The notes beneath the pieces were generated by a model. The model was not told where the DNA came from. It saw nothing but the letters and a program-made list of their open reading frames with translations, and ran no database searches. A stretch of 64,000 nucleotides of DNA from Ctena decussata (taxonomy: Eukaryota > Mollusca > Bivalvia > Lucinida > Lucinidae): positions 4,806,803 to 4,870,802 of the forward strand of contig OZ022515.1 of NCBI GenBank assembly GCA_963989385.1, given 5' to 3'. Made by a program: the position numbers and the translations under genes. Below are positions 24,298 to 34,710 of this stretch, in pieces (position 1 is the stretch's first letter; each line of letters starts with the position of its first letter).

Positions 24298-27200
24298 TCA
24301 ATTAAGGGCATTGCCCGCTTCATGCACAAAGCGCTGCACATGGCAAGGCACTGCTGAAGCACTTGCAGGGACCACGACAATACGCCTTACATTTGCAGTG
24401 TTCGAACTATTGGCATGACGCAGATGCTGTAGGAAGTGTTGTCCAAAGAGTTTCCCACATCTGATCACTGTTTCTGAGCCAACCAAAGTCAGCTGGGCTA
24501 GGGGGCATAGGGTTTGGCCTCATGGCGTTTCTCCATACCAATGACCCTTGATATATAGCCCTATTCGTATGCTGTAAGAAGCAGCTTCTGTAGATTGAAT
24601 AGCTTCTATTTGCCTGCCATTTTGTGCAAACAGTTGCAACCTTGCTTCATCGACCCGTCAACCCCCCCCCCCCCCCCCGGCCCCCACCCTCACGAGCTAC
24701 TTGTTCTGTCGTACATTATAATATTATAATTACAAATCTCTGCAAGACCGACATCAATACATCAAAATGAGGCGCAGGGTTCATTATCATCGCAAAGGCA
24801 TAGGTCTGTTATAGGTCTGTTAAGTTTTCACAACCCATATGTAAGAGAGGCAATACTGATGCTCTTTCAGGACCAAGTGCCTTTGCAATGCCTTGAACTG
24901 CTATATATCTGAAATGGTTGCCAGTTCCAAATGCGATCCAAATTCCAGGTACTTGCATTGTGCAAAAGTATGTGATAGCAAGAACAACCACATCCGTGTA
25001 TACCGTTTGAATCATTGTGGACTGCACCCAGAGCTAACGGCGTCATGTGAGCAAGGGGAGAGATTTGGCTTCTGACCACCTTTCTAACACAGAACTTCAA
25101 TTCTGAATGTCGTCACTATGTATTTGTCTGCGTTTGAAAATTGAGTACGAGTTTAGCTGGGCTAGGAATTGAAACAATTCTGATTTGTTTTCATCATTAC
25201 GTAAGAAAGGCTGCCAATTTCATGGGATAGAATTACGGCCTTCAACCCGTCGCCGAACACCCTTTCCTTTTTCCTCTCTTGCAGCAACCTCCAAACTGTC
25301 TGCAATATTGACATCCCAGACAACATCAATACGGTTAATGTGCTCCAGCTGCCTACAGATGTAGGGGAGGAAAACTAAGGATGCATATTCATCAAAAGTT
25401 TAACTTGTTCCAAGTCTTAACATGTTAATCAGAGCTACATCGTCAATTATCACTGCAACAACTGACCGAACCTCTTCTGTTACCTCTGACAGAGGTTCCA
25501 AACATTTAGTAAAGAGGTCAGACTTATTTTCTAGACGGATAGAGCCATTCTGACCTAGCAAAGGTGAAAAACGTTGGTTTTCATGCTTGAAGAACTCTTG
25601 AGTCTGACAAGATAGAGAGCAATCATTCTTGAGAAGATTAAGCTTTGACTTTTCTTGTTGTGCCATTATTGTTATTAGGGTACGAAATAAAGAGATCGAG
25701 TTTTCCTTAATTGGATCAAATACCTTTTTTCTCGCTTGGGTAATCTCTCTTATACAAATGCTGCATACATACCGTTGACCAGTTTGTTCAACTTGTGTCA
25801 CAGTTTGGACAACAGAAGCATCTGCAATAACCTTGTATCAAGTTTGAGCAAATCTTCACTTTGTTCTGTAAATGAATTGCCCAGGTCACTGAGGGTTTCT
25901 GTAAGAGACTTGACACTTTCGTGAAAAGTCCGCTGCGCACTTCCTGTTTGCTCATGATGGCTATCTCTGATATCTGATTTAAGTAGATACAGAGCCTCGA
26001 AATCTTGACATAAACGAGACATTTCTTGGCTAGCCACCATCCAGCGTTGCAGAGCTCCTGGATTCTCTGTAAGGCCAACTGCACCCCCATCTGATATGGC
26101 CAAAGCATTATTTTGCCCATGAGCATGGTCTGTTGCAAGAGCTGAAAATTTGTTAAATGTCTTGTGACCTACCAACTGACTTTCTCGAAACTTAGCTTCT
26201 GTACCAGGACTTAGAACAGGTAACAGTTTCATATCTCTTAAATGCTTCGGAAGCCATCTAGCATAATTGGTATGATTCAGAGCGAAAAACATAGGGATAA
26301 GTTTTGCCAGTGAAGCCAAGTATATAGTAAAGTTGCCCTCACATACTAATCTGACAAAAGTGAGTATGTTCAACTCAAGTACCAGAACTGAAAATCGGAG
26401 CTTTTCGATTGACCGATTGACATTTTGTCACACCAACTTTCAAAGTCTAGAAAATCGTCGTCCAGACACTCTAGTATGTATTCGTTGTATGCAGCTCGGA
26501 AAAGGGTGTACAAGGCTCATACAGTGATTTGGTGTGCACGGTGTTATTTCTTTACATGAGTTGCTTTCAGAAAAGAGTCGGCAGTACCAGACAAAGCTAC
26601 ATCGGCTTGAGAAAGTGCATAGGTCCAACCGGAGGCTTCTAACCATTCACTAAGTTCTTTGAATACTGCCATTTCAGTTATGTAGTCCGCCAAATAAAAT
26701 GAAGAATTCAAAATGTGGAAGCAGTACTGTCAATGCTGGTGACGTGTCTTTCTTGGACTCGCTACCAGCTTGAAAGGCTGACCAAGAGATATTCAAACTT
26801 CCATCAAAAATGTTATCTACCTTTCCTCGAACATGTCTGAGCCAACATAACACTTTCATCAGTTCTTCCTTGCAATGCATTACAGGGAGTATCTGGTAAA
26901 GCTGGTTCTTTAACAATAAAAACAGCAGGGGGCCTTAATGGAAAATGACCCTTGCAATGTCAAAGGCAGACACAACATTGCTTTCCCCAGTAACCTGACT
27001 GCTTCGGAACTGAAATAGTGACATCCCTGTTCCATGAAATGAATCCTAGGATTGTGGTCTTTGTTATGAACAGCAGCTGTAGTAGAGAGATTTTTTCGAA
27101 GAGCCGGAGGACACATAATACCCTGTTCTTTGTACTGCTCCGTCAGACGATTAGCAACACTTGTAGATATTGCTTACACCATATCATATGACACTGGCAA

Positions 27201-27616
27201 ACCAAGTTGAAACAATTTGCAAACGAGATCTCGTTTTCGTACCTGAAAATGTACCATGATATCAAGATAAACCAGCGTAGGGGTCTCTTGATCTAGGATG
27301 ATAAAGGGATTTAGAACTTTCATTGCAGCAATTTATGCAGTTAAACATGATTAGCTGACTCAAAAAACGCTGACTGTAACTATGCATCTGAGGCCAGTTC
27401 TGTGCCATGTAGGAGCATATTGACAAGTGTTAGAAGAGGAACTGCTGTTTCTTGGCATTCAGAAGAAAATGATCGTGTAAATCTTGTTGACGTATTGAAA
27501 CTGTCCTTTTTAATATGCTTTGCCAATATTCGATAAACTTCGATGGAAAGAGTACATATGAGAAAGGGTACATCTAGTGAGCTTGTATGTGACGAAATTT
27601 GTACCGGAAGTGCCAT
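24298..27616 (-). pseudogene. Decayed transposon ORF with possible FEN/PIN-like nuclease region and Cys-rich tail
   Basis: Pieces in order on the minus strand: 27616-27380 (FSSECQETAVPLLTLVNMLL); 27330-26910 (LDQETPTLVYLDIMVHF, then CPPALRKNLSTTAAVHNKDH); 26646-26400 (GWTYALSQADVALSGTADS, FDFESW-like text); 26373-25798 (NHTNYARWLPKHLRDM, DGGAVGLTENPGALQRWMVA); 25801-25280 (KVFDPIKENSISLF, then TFDEYASLVFLPYI and RIDVVWDVNIADSL); 25027-24809 (YTDVVVLAI, IWIAFGTGNHFRYIA); and 24530-24298 (HCKCKAYCRGPCKC). I recognise this order from uncharacterised, transposon-linked proteins in cnidarians and molluscs, without a family name. Breaks include in-frame stops at 27177-27175, 26546-26544 and 26519-26517, plus several frame changes. 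The HEEADTR-type acidic motif expected upstream is missing and DTDVVVL reads YTDVVVL, so nuclease function is lost. The nuclease assignment is an inference. Confidence 0.7.
24661..24690. repeat. Poly-C run
   Basis: A C run of about 16-18 bases followed by a C-rich stretch. It lies between the nuclease-like and Cys-rich pieces of the decayed ORF. Confidence 0.9.
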
Positions 27617-27928
27617 AATCGACCGGAAGTTATGAATAGTCTTTACAATTTTACCAACAAAATATCACATATAGATTTTAGAAGACATACATGGAATAAA
27701 TTTGCATAAAACGACACTAGATACACAAACATGCGTGTTTGCTGATGTAAATTTACGGAAAATTCAGTCATGGCGGCCATATTGGATTTGAACCGGAAGT
27801 AGATTATTTTGCGAGTGCCGCCCTATCTAAAATGCAATAAATCATTTTAAACAACATTTGTGCCAAGTTTCATGCTTGTACCATAAAATGCAGTATTCCT
27901 TGATTTTTTGCAATAATCGGCAGGACTA

Positions 27929-28840
27929 TAGCAGGCGACTTTATTTGGGATTAACATATCTAAGAGTTTACATCAAAGGACATTAGGACGCTAGAATTTA
28001 TGCTTTTGCACTTAGTTGAACTAACTGCTGCATACGAAACATTGATTAATGCTAAAATGGAGTATATCATCTTTTTAACACCCTCATCTTTAAACTCAGA
28101 AATAAAAGGTTAAGTAGGTCTAGAGAACAGCAGCTAGATGGATCTGTAGGCTATGGCGCAATACAACTTGTAGTGAAACGCTTGATGAGCTGGAGTGGCC
28201 ATCTCTGGAGGCTCGTTGGGAGCAGTCCTATTTAATAGTCTTCTTCAATATACATTCTGGTGCCGTGTATCATGACAAGGATAAATGTCTAACCCAAGAT
28301 ACATGACTGATGCAAATGTGAGCGCAAAACAGCTCTCAGTATCGTAGATATTCATTTTCTGTAGGACAATTGTGCAGTGGAATAGCCTCTTTTTTCTGTT
28401 GATGCAGTAGCATGGCAAAGGCATTCTACCAATAATAAAAGCTAAACGGTCGCCAGCTTTTTGAAATAGCTATTACTTGTTTCTATAGTAGCCATTGGAC
28501 TCAATTTTTAATCTGGGTCCAATCATCGGCCTTACAGTAACAATTGAACATAATAATAGACCAATATATCGATCGTGTTTTGATCCATCAGTCAAAACAT
28601 GTTCACAAATCACAAGTAATAAATTATATCATCCAGGGTGGCCTCGGAGCACGCGCAGGATTTGGGTTTTAAGAGTCGCCTATACGACTTACGTGCATAT
28701 GCACAAGAGCTGTTTTCAATGGAATAATGCACCATCTTCTAATATAAATACTTACTGTGTTAATTTTGAATGGGTACCATTTCAGGGAAAACATTTTTAT
28801 CATATGACGTCGCATCTGAGAGTGTAATAAAGCCATGCAT
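27929..28840. other. Unassigned intronic stretch
   Basis: An open plus-strand frame at 28495-28827 (110 codons) has no recognisable motif, and its strand opposes the host gene. It is left as non-coding. Nothing else is evident. Confidence 0.45.
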
Positions 28841-28844
28841 TAAA

Positions 28845-29130
28845 AACGATAATCCACTAGTGGATTAAATATGCAAATTACGTCGTAACGTTATACGTTG
28901 ACGTCCATTAAAACGTCGCGTTTTCTAATGGCGAAATCGTGACGTTTTAGTGCAAAATTTGCTAATAAAATTCGGTTTTAGTGTCATATGATAAATAGAA
29001 TCTTGCATTCGTGCTCCTGTATTATTGAATTTATTAAACTCGTTGGTGAAAACGATAAGATGCTCGGCAGAGCCTCGCATCTTATCTTTTCCCCAACTCC
29101 TTTAATAAATTCAATAATACATGAGCTCTC
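28845..29130. mobile_element. Hairpin-ended repeat, related layout, different stem
   Basis: An upstream module with acgtc boxes (28881-28945) and atgataaatagaa (28988-29000) precedes an inverted repeat at 29011-29129. The arms share tgtattattgaatttattaa and a gataagatgc block, giving a stem of about 50 bases with few mismatches. The loop tcggcagagcctc resembles the ctcggcaagcctcg loop of the repeats at 3.4 and 15.5 kb, although the stem sequence is unrelated. Confidence 0.65.
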
Positions 29131-29598
29131 ATGTAAGATCCTCTATATAATTCTTTATTGCCTCTCCTCTTCAGAGAGGTCAACTCTTAAAAAACTTGCC
29201 CCTAGGATGCAGATTGCATGAACTTTTTTTTCTTCTGAAACTCCTTTTGGAACTAGTATTGTCGCCTCGGAAGGCAAATAGGTAGTCACAAAAGTTATTC
29301 CATGTGTTAAGACATGGCAGGAAAACTACTGTGTATATTTTAATGACTTCGCTCCTAGCCAAAGTACATGAGGATTTCTAAGGCCAAATGAGTGACAATC
29401 CTTCAGGATGTTACGTAATATTTTTTTAATATTGCGACAGATAGGGTTGAGCAAACAGCGCAGTCCGAGACCAGGCATACGTCCATCTACATATTTCAAA
29501 CGCATAACTGCTTTGTAAAACAAAAGTGATTTATCTTTAGGAAAATGATTATGCATTTTAATTGTCTAATTGTTATAATTATTCGGTCTCCCTTCTTA
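29131..29598. other. Intron start of the receptor gene, nothing recognised
   Basis: This lies immediately downstream (minus strand) of the 29599 donor. Small open frames here carry no recognisable motif. Confidence 0.5.
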
Positions 29599-29599
29599 C

Positions 29600-30562
29600 C
29601 ATGAATTTGTCAAATATTTCATCTAATCCGCAGTTGCTTTCCTCCCCTGTCTTGCCAGCTTCTAAACTTGTATAGTCAATGAAAAATGTATATGACTCGT
29701 GCTGTTCTTTTCCAAACAAGTAACTGCATATACCATCTACGTTTATAAGTGACCAAAAATTACACATCGCGCAAAATACATTTTTAATTAACGTACGTCC
29801 CTGTTTAAACGGCCAAGTTCTTTGTTCACAAGCAATTTCTAAAGAGGGATCATAACTTGTCATCAATCCTGTTGCATTACAGATGCCATAGTTAAGTAGT
29901 TCCGGTTTGACGCATGCATACTTATCTATAATGCTTTGTAGATCTTCTGGCGGTGTGTTTATTATATTACATTCTCGAGAGAGTAATACTTCCTTAAAGT
30001 TTTCAAGTTTTACCGTCAGGATATCCAAACATGTTGTTTGTATCTGCCACGAAATTGACTCCTTGATCCCGTTACATTTAGCACAGTATCTGTTTTGGTA
30101 TATTTTTCCTGTTTTATCAGATACCCATACAAAGTCCTCTAAAGTTGTTCCGTTCTGCGCACTGCATTTCGGTTCAATATTCGACCTAATATCTCCAGAA
30201 ACAGGACAGATGTCGATGACCCTGTAAAACCCTTCATATGGATTTATATCGCTCGGTCGAGATTTAAGATACGAATCGATACAAGACACTATACGGAGAC
30301 CTGTTGTATGTATCATATCTTTATCTGGACAGCAGTTATCTAATTCCCAACATTCATCAGCACAAGAGCAAGGGAAACAACAAGGCTTTTCATCGTCTTT
30401 CGTGTTATTTGGCCAGATCTTCCGTGCGTCTGTATGGCAAAAGTTTGTATATGGACACATTTGTGATCCGAGGTCAAGCATCTGCTGTCTGTCAGTAAGA
30501 ATATTGCAGCACAACATTAAAGTGACGAAGATACACACTATCGTTGACATCTTCAATACCAT
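29600..30562 (-). CDS. Receptor ectodomain gene, signal-peptide exon
   Basis: A 321-codon exon on the minus strand. The likely start is ATG at 30562 (MVLKM) or 30550 (MSTIVCIFVTLMLCCNIL). Either gives a hydrophobic signal peptide. The open frame upstream to 30661 is translated from a CT/GA microsatellite, and a good acceptor (gccttttttag, exon from 30569) sits just before the ATG, so a 5' UTR intron is likely. After the signal come CPYTNFCH and a somatomedin-B-like cluster CCFPCSCADECWELDNCCPD, then further pairs such as YCAKCNG and FCAMCNF. The three sequons are NNT, NGT and NAT. The exon ends at ATG|gtaagaag (29600/29599), phase 0, and joins the exon beginning at 16428. No enzymatic motif is present. 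Function is inferred as a cell-surface or secreted receptor ectodomain with unknown ligand. Confidence 0.8.
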
Positions 30563-30605
30563 AGATAATCTAAAAAAGGCGATGAATATGTAACGATAAT
30601 ATTTG

Positions 30606-30653
30606 TGCAATCTCTCTCTCCCTCTCTCTCTGTCTCTCTCATACACACACAGT
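30606..30653. repeat. CT/GA microsatellite upstream of the receptor start
   Basis: Imperfect (CT)n followed by CA dinucleotides. It creates a spurious N-terminal extension (RDRERGRER) of the receptor frame, which is why the longer start was rejected. Confidence 0.9.
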
Positions 30654-30817
30654 TTCATCATAACATATGAAGGGTCTGGAAATAAGCAGGCGTTTATAAA
30701 ATACCAGTGTGGTACCTGCTAAAGAATGCCCTTTTCCCACTTTACCGTGCGTTATCATTTTCTTGCCATGTGTAGCGCCTTGATGTTAACTTATTTGATA
30801 ATTTTAAAAGCAAATAA

Positions 30818-31057
30818 ATGAGCCGCGACACGAGAAAACCAACAAAGTGGTTGTTCGCCCAGCGCATACTCATATTAGCCTGGGCACCCGCCTAGTGTAA
30901 TCAGAGTCTTTGCTGTTCGCACAGACGTAGCTGAGACCCTTAGCTACTTTTTCAGTGCTTAGAAAAGAGTCTGATTGGACTGGGCGAATGCCCAGACTGA
31001 TTTGGATCTGCACTTGATACACAACTTTTTTGTTGGCTTGCTCGTGTCGCGGCTCAT
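30818..31057. mobile_element. Palindromic MITE with atgagccgcgacacgag ends
   Basis: The left end reads atgagccgcgacacgagaaa and the complement of the right end atgagccgcgacacgagcaa, both followed by accaaca/gccaaca. The interior also mirrors itself (gcccagcgc / gggcgaatgccc). The flanks are taa and tag, so a 3-base duplication is not clean. Elements with gagccgcg termini and aaccaaca are widespread short MITEs in bivalve genomes. It lies just upstream of the receptor exon. Confidence 0.8.
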
Positions 31058-32437
31058 TAGTATACTTCCATGTTTCAATTGTTGTCGCTTTTCCTTGGGT
31101 TTAGTATGAGTTTTTCTAGAATTCATTCAGCGTCATCATTCAAAATTAGATAAAAACATGGATTGGGAGATTATAAATCTATTTTTAATCAGATTTATGA
31201 CTACTCTCTGACATGGGTTTTCTTCAATACAAAAGTTAGACAGTAAAGCTATACGACCTTTTCGAAAAACAAAATGTTTTTTTGAATTTACATTTTTTAA
31301 ATTCAAATGTTTGTTTGTCCGAAAATTAACAGTTGATCATAATGGTAGATAGCAGGAGATTTGAGTGAAAAAAGGGGAGCAGGGAAGCAATTTTTTGCAA
31401 CGTTTTCCCTTTTTGCTACACATCAAGTATTTATGTAGTGAAACTATGATATGATTGGTTAGTGTTAATGTTCATGTAAATTTGACATGTATGACGTCAA
31501 AATATTTAGTGCTAAAGGGCGATAACTCAGCATCTTGTGACTAAAATGCACGTAGAAATATTCAAAAGCAATAGGTTTGTAAAACAAAAATACTGGCAGT
31601 TTTTGCGAGTAAAAGTTAAATGTTTAAACTGTAAAAAATGTATGAATGAGATAGTTATAGAGAAAAATAATAATGTAGGCTTGTTGTGTCTGACGTCACC
31701 ATGGCAACAACCTCAAACTTACACATTTCTAAAGCAGCTTTTTAAGTATTTCACTGTTTTTCATGCCACATATATTCTGGGTGCATATGGTATTCCCCTT
31801 GGCATGTATATTTATTTTAGGCAATACATATAAACTTTAGCAGTGGTGCATACAAAATGGAAAAAAATACACTTGTTTCCCTTTTTCTGAAGGGCCTTTG
31901 AGCATACTGGTCAATAATATGCGTTATCTGTAAGCAATTTCGTTAAAATCATAAAATTAGAAGGAAAATATTTTTGTTATGCTTTCACGTACAATTGCTT
32001 AATAAAATAATCTTAAAATATTAGAAAAATACAATCTTAGTTGTTTTTTTTTATTGGAAGATATTACTGGTAGTAAATACTATTAATTGATTAGGAAAGC
32101 CATTTCAGCACCAGTTATCAAATTTCTTTACTGCCCTACTCAGAGAACAATTCTGACAGTTATTAAGAAATAGTGATTACTTGAATATACTAGCATTTTA
32201 GCAGTTATTTTAGGCTTTCATGTTGTAAGTTTTATACGTGGCATAACAGAACAGTTTGAACTGCTATGTTGAACGACTAGAAGTATTCTGAAGAAGCACA
32301 GAAGATTTGCCGTTTGCCTGGTTATTCTGAAAGCATAAATCAATACAGTTAAAGTTATCGCTGTTATTGCTCAGCTACTCAATTTTACGATTTTAGAGAG
32401 TAACATACGTGACAATTTGTTATATATAGTTACTAAG
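31058..32437. other. Unassigned AT-rich stretch
   Basis: A 98-codon plus-strand frame (31537-31833) is open but matches nothing I recognise and has no splice or promoter context. It may be the interior of a larger element ending at 32693. Confidence 0.4.
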
Positions 32438-32592
32438 AAAAACAAAACAAAACAAAACCAAAGAAAAAAGAAAGAAAGAAAAAAGAATAAAAAAAAGAAA
32501 GAAAGAAAAAAAGAAATAAAAATAGAAAGAAGAGAAAAAAGAAATAAAAATAGAAAGAAGAGAAAAAAAAAATAAAAAAGAATATAAAAAAT
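32438..32592. repeat. A/G-rich simple repeat (aaag)n
   Basis: A purine-only tract of about 150 bases made of aaag and aaaag runs, with a short direct repeat of aaataaaaatagaaagaaga. Confidence 0.9.
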
Positions 32593-32665
32593 ACATTACT
32601 CCAGAAAATCAATACATTTAGTGCCTAGCTACTTAATTTCAAGATTTTAGAGATTAACATACAAG

Positions 32666-32693
32666 TTGGTTTTCTCGTGTCGCGGCTCGTTTA
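32666..32693 (-). mobile_element. Solo terminus of the gagccgcgacacgag MITE family
   Basis: ttttctcgtgtcgcggctcg is the complement of the 30818 terminus. No partner terminus is adjacent. It is either a fragment or the right end of a longer element that began at 30818. Confidence 0.7.
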
Positions 32694-32775
32694 TGAAGTG
32701 TGCAAGTTCATTGGACACTACATGTTCCTAGTAAGGCCAGTTTCTTCTTAATATTTGTTTCTTTTATGCTGAGTT

Positions 32776-33040
32776 GGGCTGCGTAATGCAGTCGGTAGGG
32801 CGTATGACGTATAAGCCAGAGGTCCTGAATTCGATACCCGGTTCCGGCCACTTACTTTCATTTCTCCTTCTGCTGATTCAAGAAGGGCAGTTGTCAGTTA
32901 CTGGTGAAAGGGGAGCAATTAGTAATGGTAAACCGCTTAGGAGGTCTAAGCCTGTCCAGGAATAGTGTGGTTAGGTTAACTGACTGTCCCGACATAGCTG
33001 CTTACCGTGGACGTTAAAAATAACACAACAACAAAAACAA
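32776..33040 (+). mobile_element. tRNA-derived SINE, family B
   Basis: The head gggctgcgtaatgcagtcgg (A-box region) and gaattcgatacccgg (B-box region) are followed by a body with tcatttctccttctgctgat, aaccgcttaggaggtctaag and ggttaggttaactgac. The tail ends in an acaacaacaaaaac tract. Copies are also at 35388-35657 (plus) and 58801-59070 (minus). Confidence 0.85.
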
Positions 33041-33520
33041 ATTCTTTTATGCTGAACCATTGTTTAAAATAAGCAAATGACAGCTATGTGCTTGTATTTG
33101 ATTTACACCCTGTGCACGGCCCCAATGCAAGCCAATATCGATAATTCGTAACGGTTAATCAGGTAAGCATTTGATTTGGAACATTTTTGCCCTGGAGGCG
33201 CACGCCTATCTGGCTAAGACTGGCTCGAATGTTCATTAAACAAAGGCTTGTGGATATAAAAAATCTCTTCCTCCTCCAGGGACAAGTAAAAAATCATACA
33301 CCACTTATCCGGCAAAAATTATTTCAAAGTCCAACACCACAAATATGATGCATCATTTTCAGGATTATTCTGTCATAAAACATTTATCTCTGACATTATT
33401 TTGAGAAATTTTAATAACCTCAAAGCAATAAAATTCAATAACTTATATTAGGCAACTTTTCTGTCTTATTCCTTATCTACACATGTAAAACTTTTTGCAG
33501 GATATTCTGCAGATTGGGAT
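33041..33520. other. Unassigned
   Basis: No recognised element or frame lies between the SINE and the hairpin at 33524. Confidence 0.45.
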
Positions 33521-33523
33521 GAC

Positions 33524-33574
33524 AAACAGTGTGGACCCTGATCAGACTGCGTCTGAACAGGGTCCACACTGTTT
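33524..33574. repeat. Short perfect hairpin (17 bp arms)
   Basis: aaacagtgtggaccctg and its exact complement cagggtccacactgttt are separated by 17 bases containing gatcagactg. Related unpaired text occurs near 44617-44690 and 59934-59965, so this is a dispersed MITE-like motif. Confidence 0.75.
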
Positions 33575-33621
33575 GCCTTAGTATTTTTCTAAAACAACAA
33601 TTTAGTTGATAACTTGATTGA

Positions 33622-34035
33622 CAAGGAGACTTTAATAAAAGTAATAAAAGTAATAAAAGTTTGACTGCCAAGCTTTTACAGCAGGGGTATCGGTATCATA
33701 AACTTCGAAAAGCTTTTTCTAAATTTTATCGTAGACACTTTGAATTGGTTTCTAAATATAATATAGGGTTAAGGTCACTTTTGCAACAAGGCCTATCGGA
33801 ACCTGAATTTTATGGTGACTTAGTATATAAATTACTCAAGATCGTAGGGAAAACAGAATTTCCCGATCAATTTAAGAAAATTATCATACGATTTAAACGC
33901 ATTGGCTATAACATAGATGTAATGCGACAGTCTGCATGCTTATTGGTTAACCCAATCACGATTGACAACTTTGCTGTCCTCTTTAATTGCACGCCGGTGG
34001 GTCGGGATTCAGACTCTATGATAGCCCCTACATAA
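33622..34035 (+). pseudogene. C-terminal end of a retroelement reverse-transcriptase ORF (5' truncated)
   Basis: The frame opens after a TGA at 33619-33621, reads three in-frame FNKS/NKS codon repeats from a 9-base expansion (aataaaagt), then LTAKLLQQGYRYHKLRKAFS, KFYRRHFELVSKYN and LSEPEFYGDLVYKLLKIVG, ending at TAA 34033-34035. I recognise this as the tail that follows the YRYIDDL-type reverse transcriptase core in a retroelement lineage widespread in molluscs and other invertebrates; the clade name is uncertain. The catalytic domain is absent upstream, so this is a typical 5'-truncated insertion. Its 3' UTR follows directly and has a second copy at 43160-43640. Confidence 0.6.
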
Positions 34036-34710
34036 AGCTATATATTAGTTGGTTGGGGCCGGATGTTTGTCTGTTTCTTGGCCCACCGGGGTTCAACTGG
34101 TGGTCTTCTTTTGCTCCAGTACTCCAGTGGTGTTGCTGACGCCCCAGGGATCTCCGGGTGTCTCAACACGTTTTGGCTGTCGAGTCCTCATCCTTGCTTC
34201 ATCACGGTATTTTCTTGATCTTAATTGTTGACCGTGATGACTCTCTGATGAGTTAGGGGACCTCCATACGAACCGAACTACCAACTAATTGTGTGCACCG
34301 CAGCGGAGGGTGAGGGTGAAGGTTTGGGCCCAGTAAAGTTATTACTGACCGTCCCAAGGCAGTACTTTTGTTGCGGTTGCATTTGTTTTATGTTCGGTGC
34401 TGTTTAATTTATTGTGTTCTCAGTTTAATCCTTCTATCATAAAAATAGAAAATAGGTAAAAATAATAATTATTAAATGTTTTTACATATAAATTGCTTAG
34501 TCCGTTGTAACCCGTCTGTTGGTCTAAATTATTTAGTTCAATAAAGATAGCTGAGTTGCCATCTATTTGGGAAAGAGTTGCTGTCTCGGCTAATCACTTG
34601 TAATTTATTGCTTGTTGGGATGTCTTTGTCAATCTTTCCCTTTGATGTTGGGGATAGGGTTTGGGATCTGATTCAGTCAGTTCCTGAAGTGTAGTTACTC
34701 TTTAAATTTA
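34036..34710 (+). mobile_element. 3' UTR of the truncated retroelement
   Basis: Blocks cgagtcctcatccttgcttc, accgtgatgactct, gatgagttagggg, cgaaccgaactaccaactaa, gagggtga(a)ggt and ttactgaccgtcccaaggc recur in the same order at 43170-43370. Conserved non-coding sequence after a retroelement stop codon is expected of a LINE-like 3' UTR. The distal limit is approximate (gattcagtcagttcctg near 34670-34686 is matched near 43590-43606). Confidence 0.65.

Larger units (their letters stand above)
23228..27928 (-). mobile_element. 4.7 kb DNA element with ~150 bp inverted termini and a decayed ORF
   Basis: The left terminus (tagtagcccggccgatt, then actgcattttgtggtacaag near 23255) is mirrored at the right end (complement: tagtcctgccgatt, then actgcattttatggtacaag). 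Similarity continues through ttttagatagggcggca and ctacttccggtt to the atggcgg block, about 150 bases. TA flanks both ends (23226-23227 and 27929-27930), a possible duplication, but two bases are weak evidence. Inside, the left end carries six tandem subterminal units, and the minus strand carries one broken coding region across 24298-27616. The superfamily is not one I can name with confidence. Confidence 0.75.
16429..29599 (-). other. 13.2 kb intron of the receptor gene, filled with transposons
   Basis: The intron is bounded on the minus strand by donor atg|gtaagaag (intron starts 29599) and acceptor tattttacag|ggactc (intron ends 16429). Both flanking exons are in phase 0. It contains a tandem 120 bp duplication, a mariner-type element, two nested inverted-terminus elements, a gtccgtccg-family fragment, a 4.7 kb element and a hairpin-ended repeat. 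Apart from those elements' own decayed frames I see no additional receptor exon inside, although a small one could be missed. Confidence 0.65.

Noticed and set aside
29907..30593. Plus-strand frames of 63-106 codons antisense to the receptor exon
   Set aside because: They are shadows of a well-supported coding exon and have no motif of their own.
30563..30661. Longer N-terminus of the receptor exon from ATG 30661
   Set aside because: The added residues come from a CT/GA microsatellite and precede the natural signal peptide. A strong acceptor lies just upstream of 30562.
31537..31833. 98-codon plus-strand frame as a gene
   Set aside because: It is lysine- and aromatic-rich with AT-biased codons, lies in a repeat-flanked AT-rich stretch and shows no motif.
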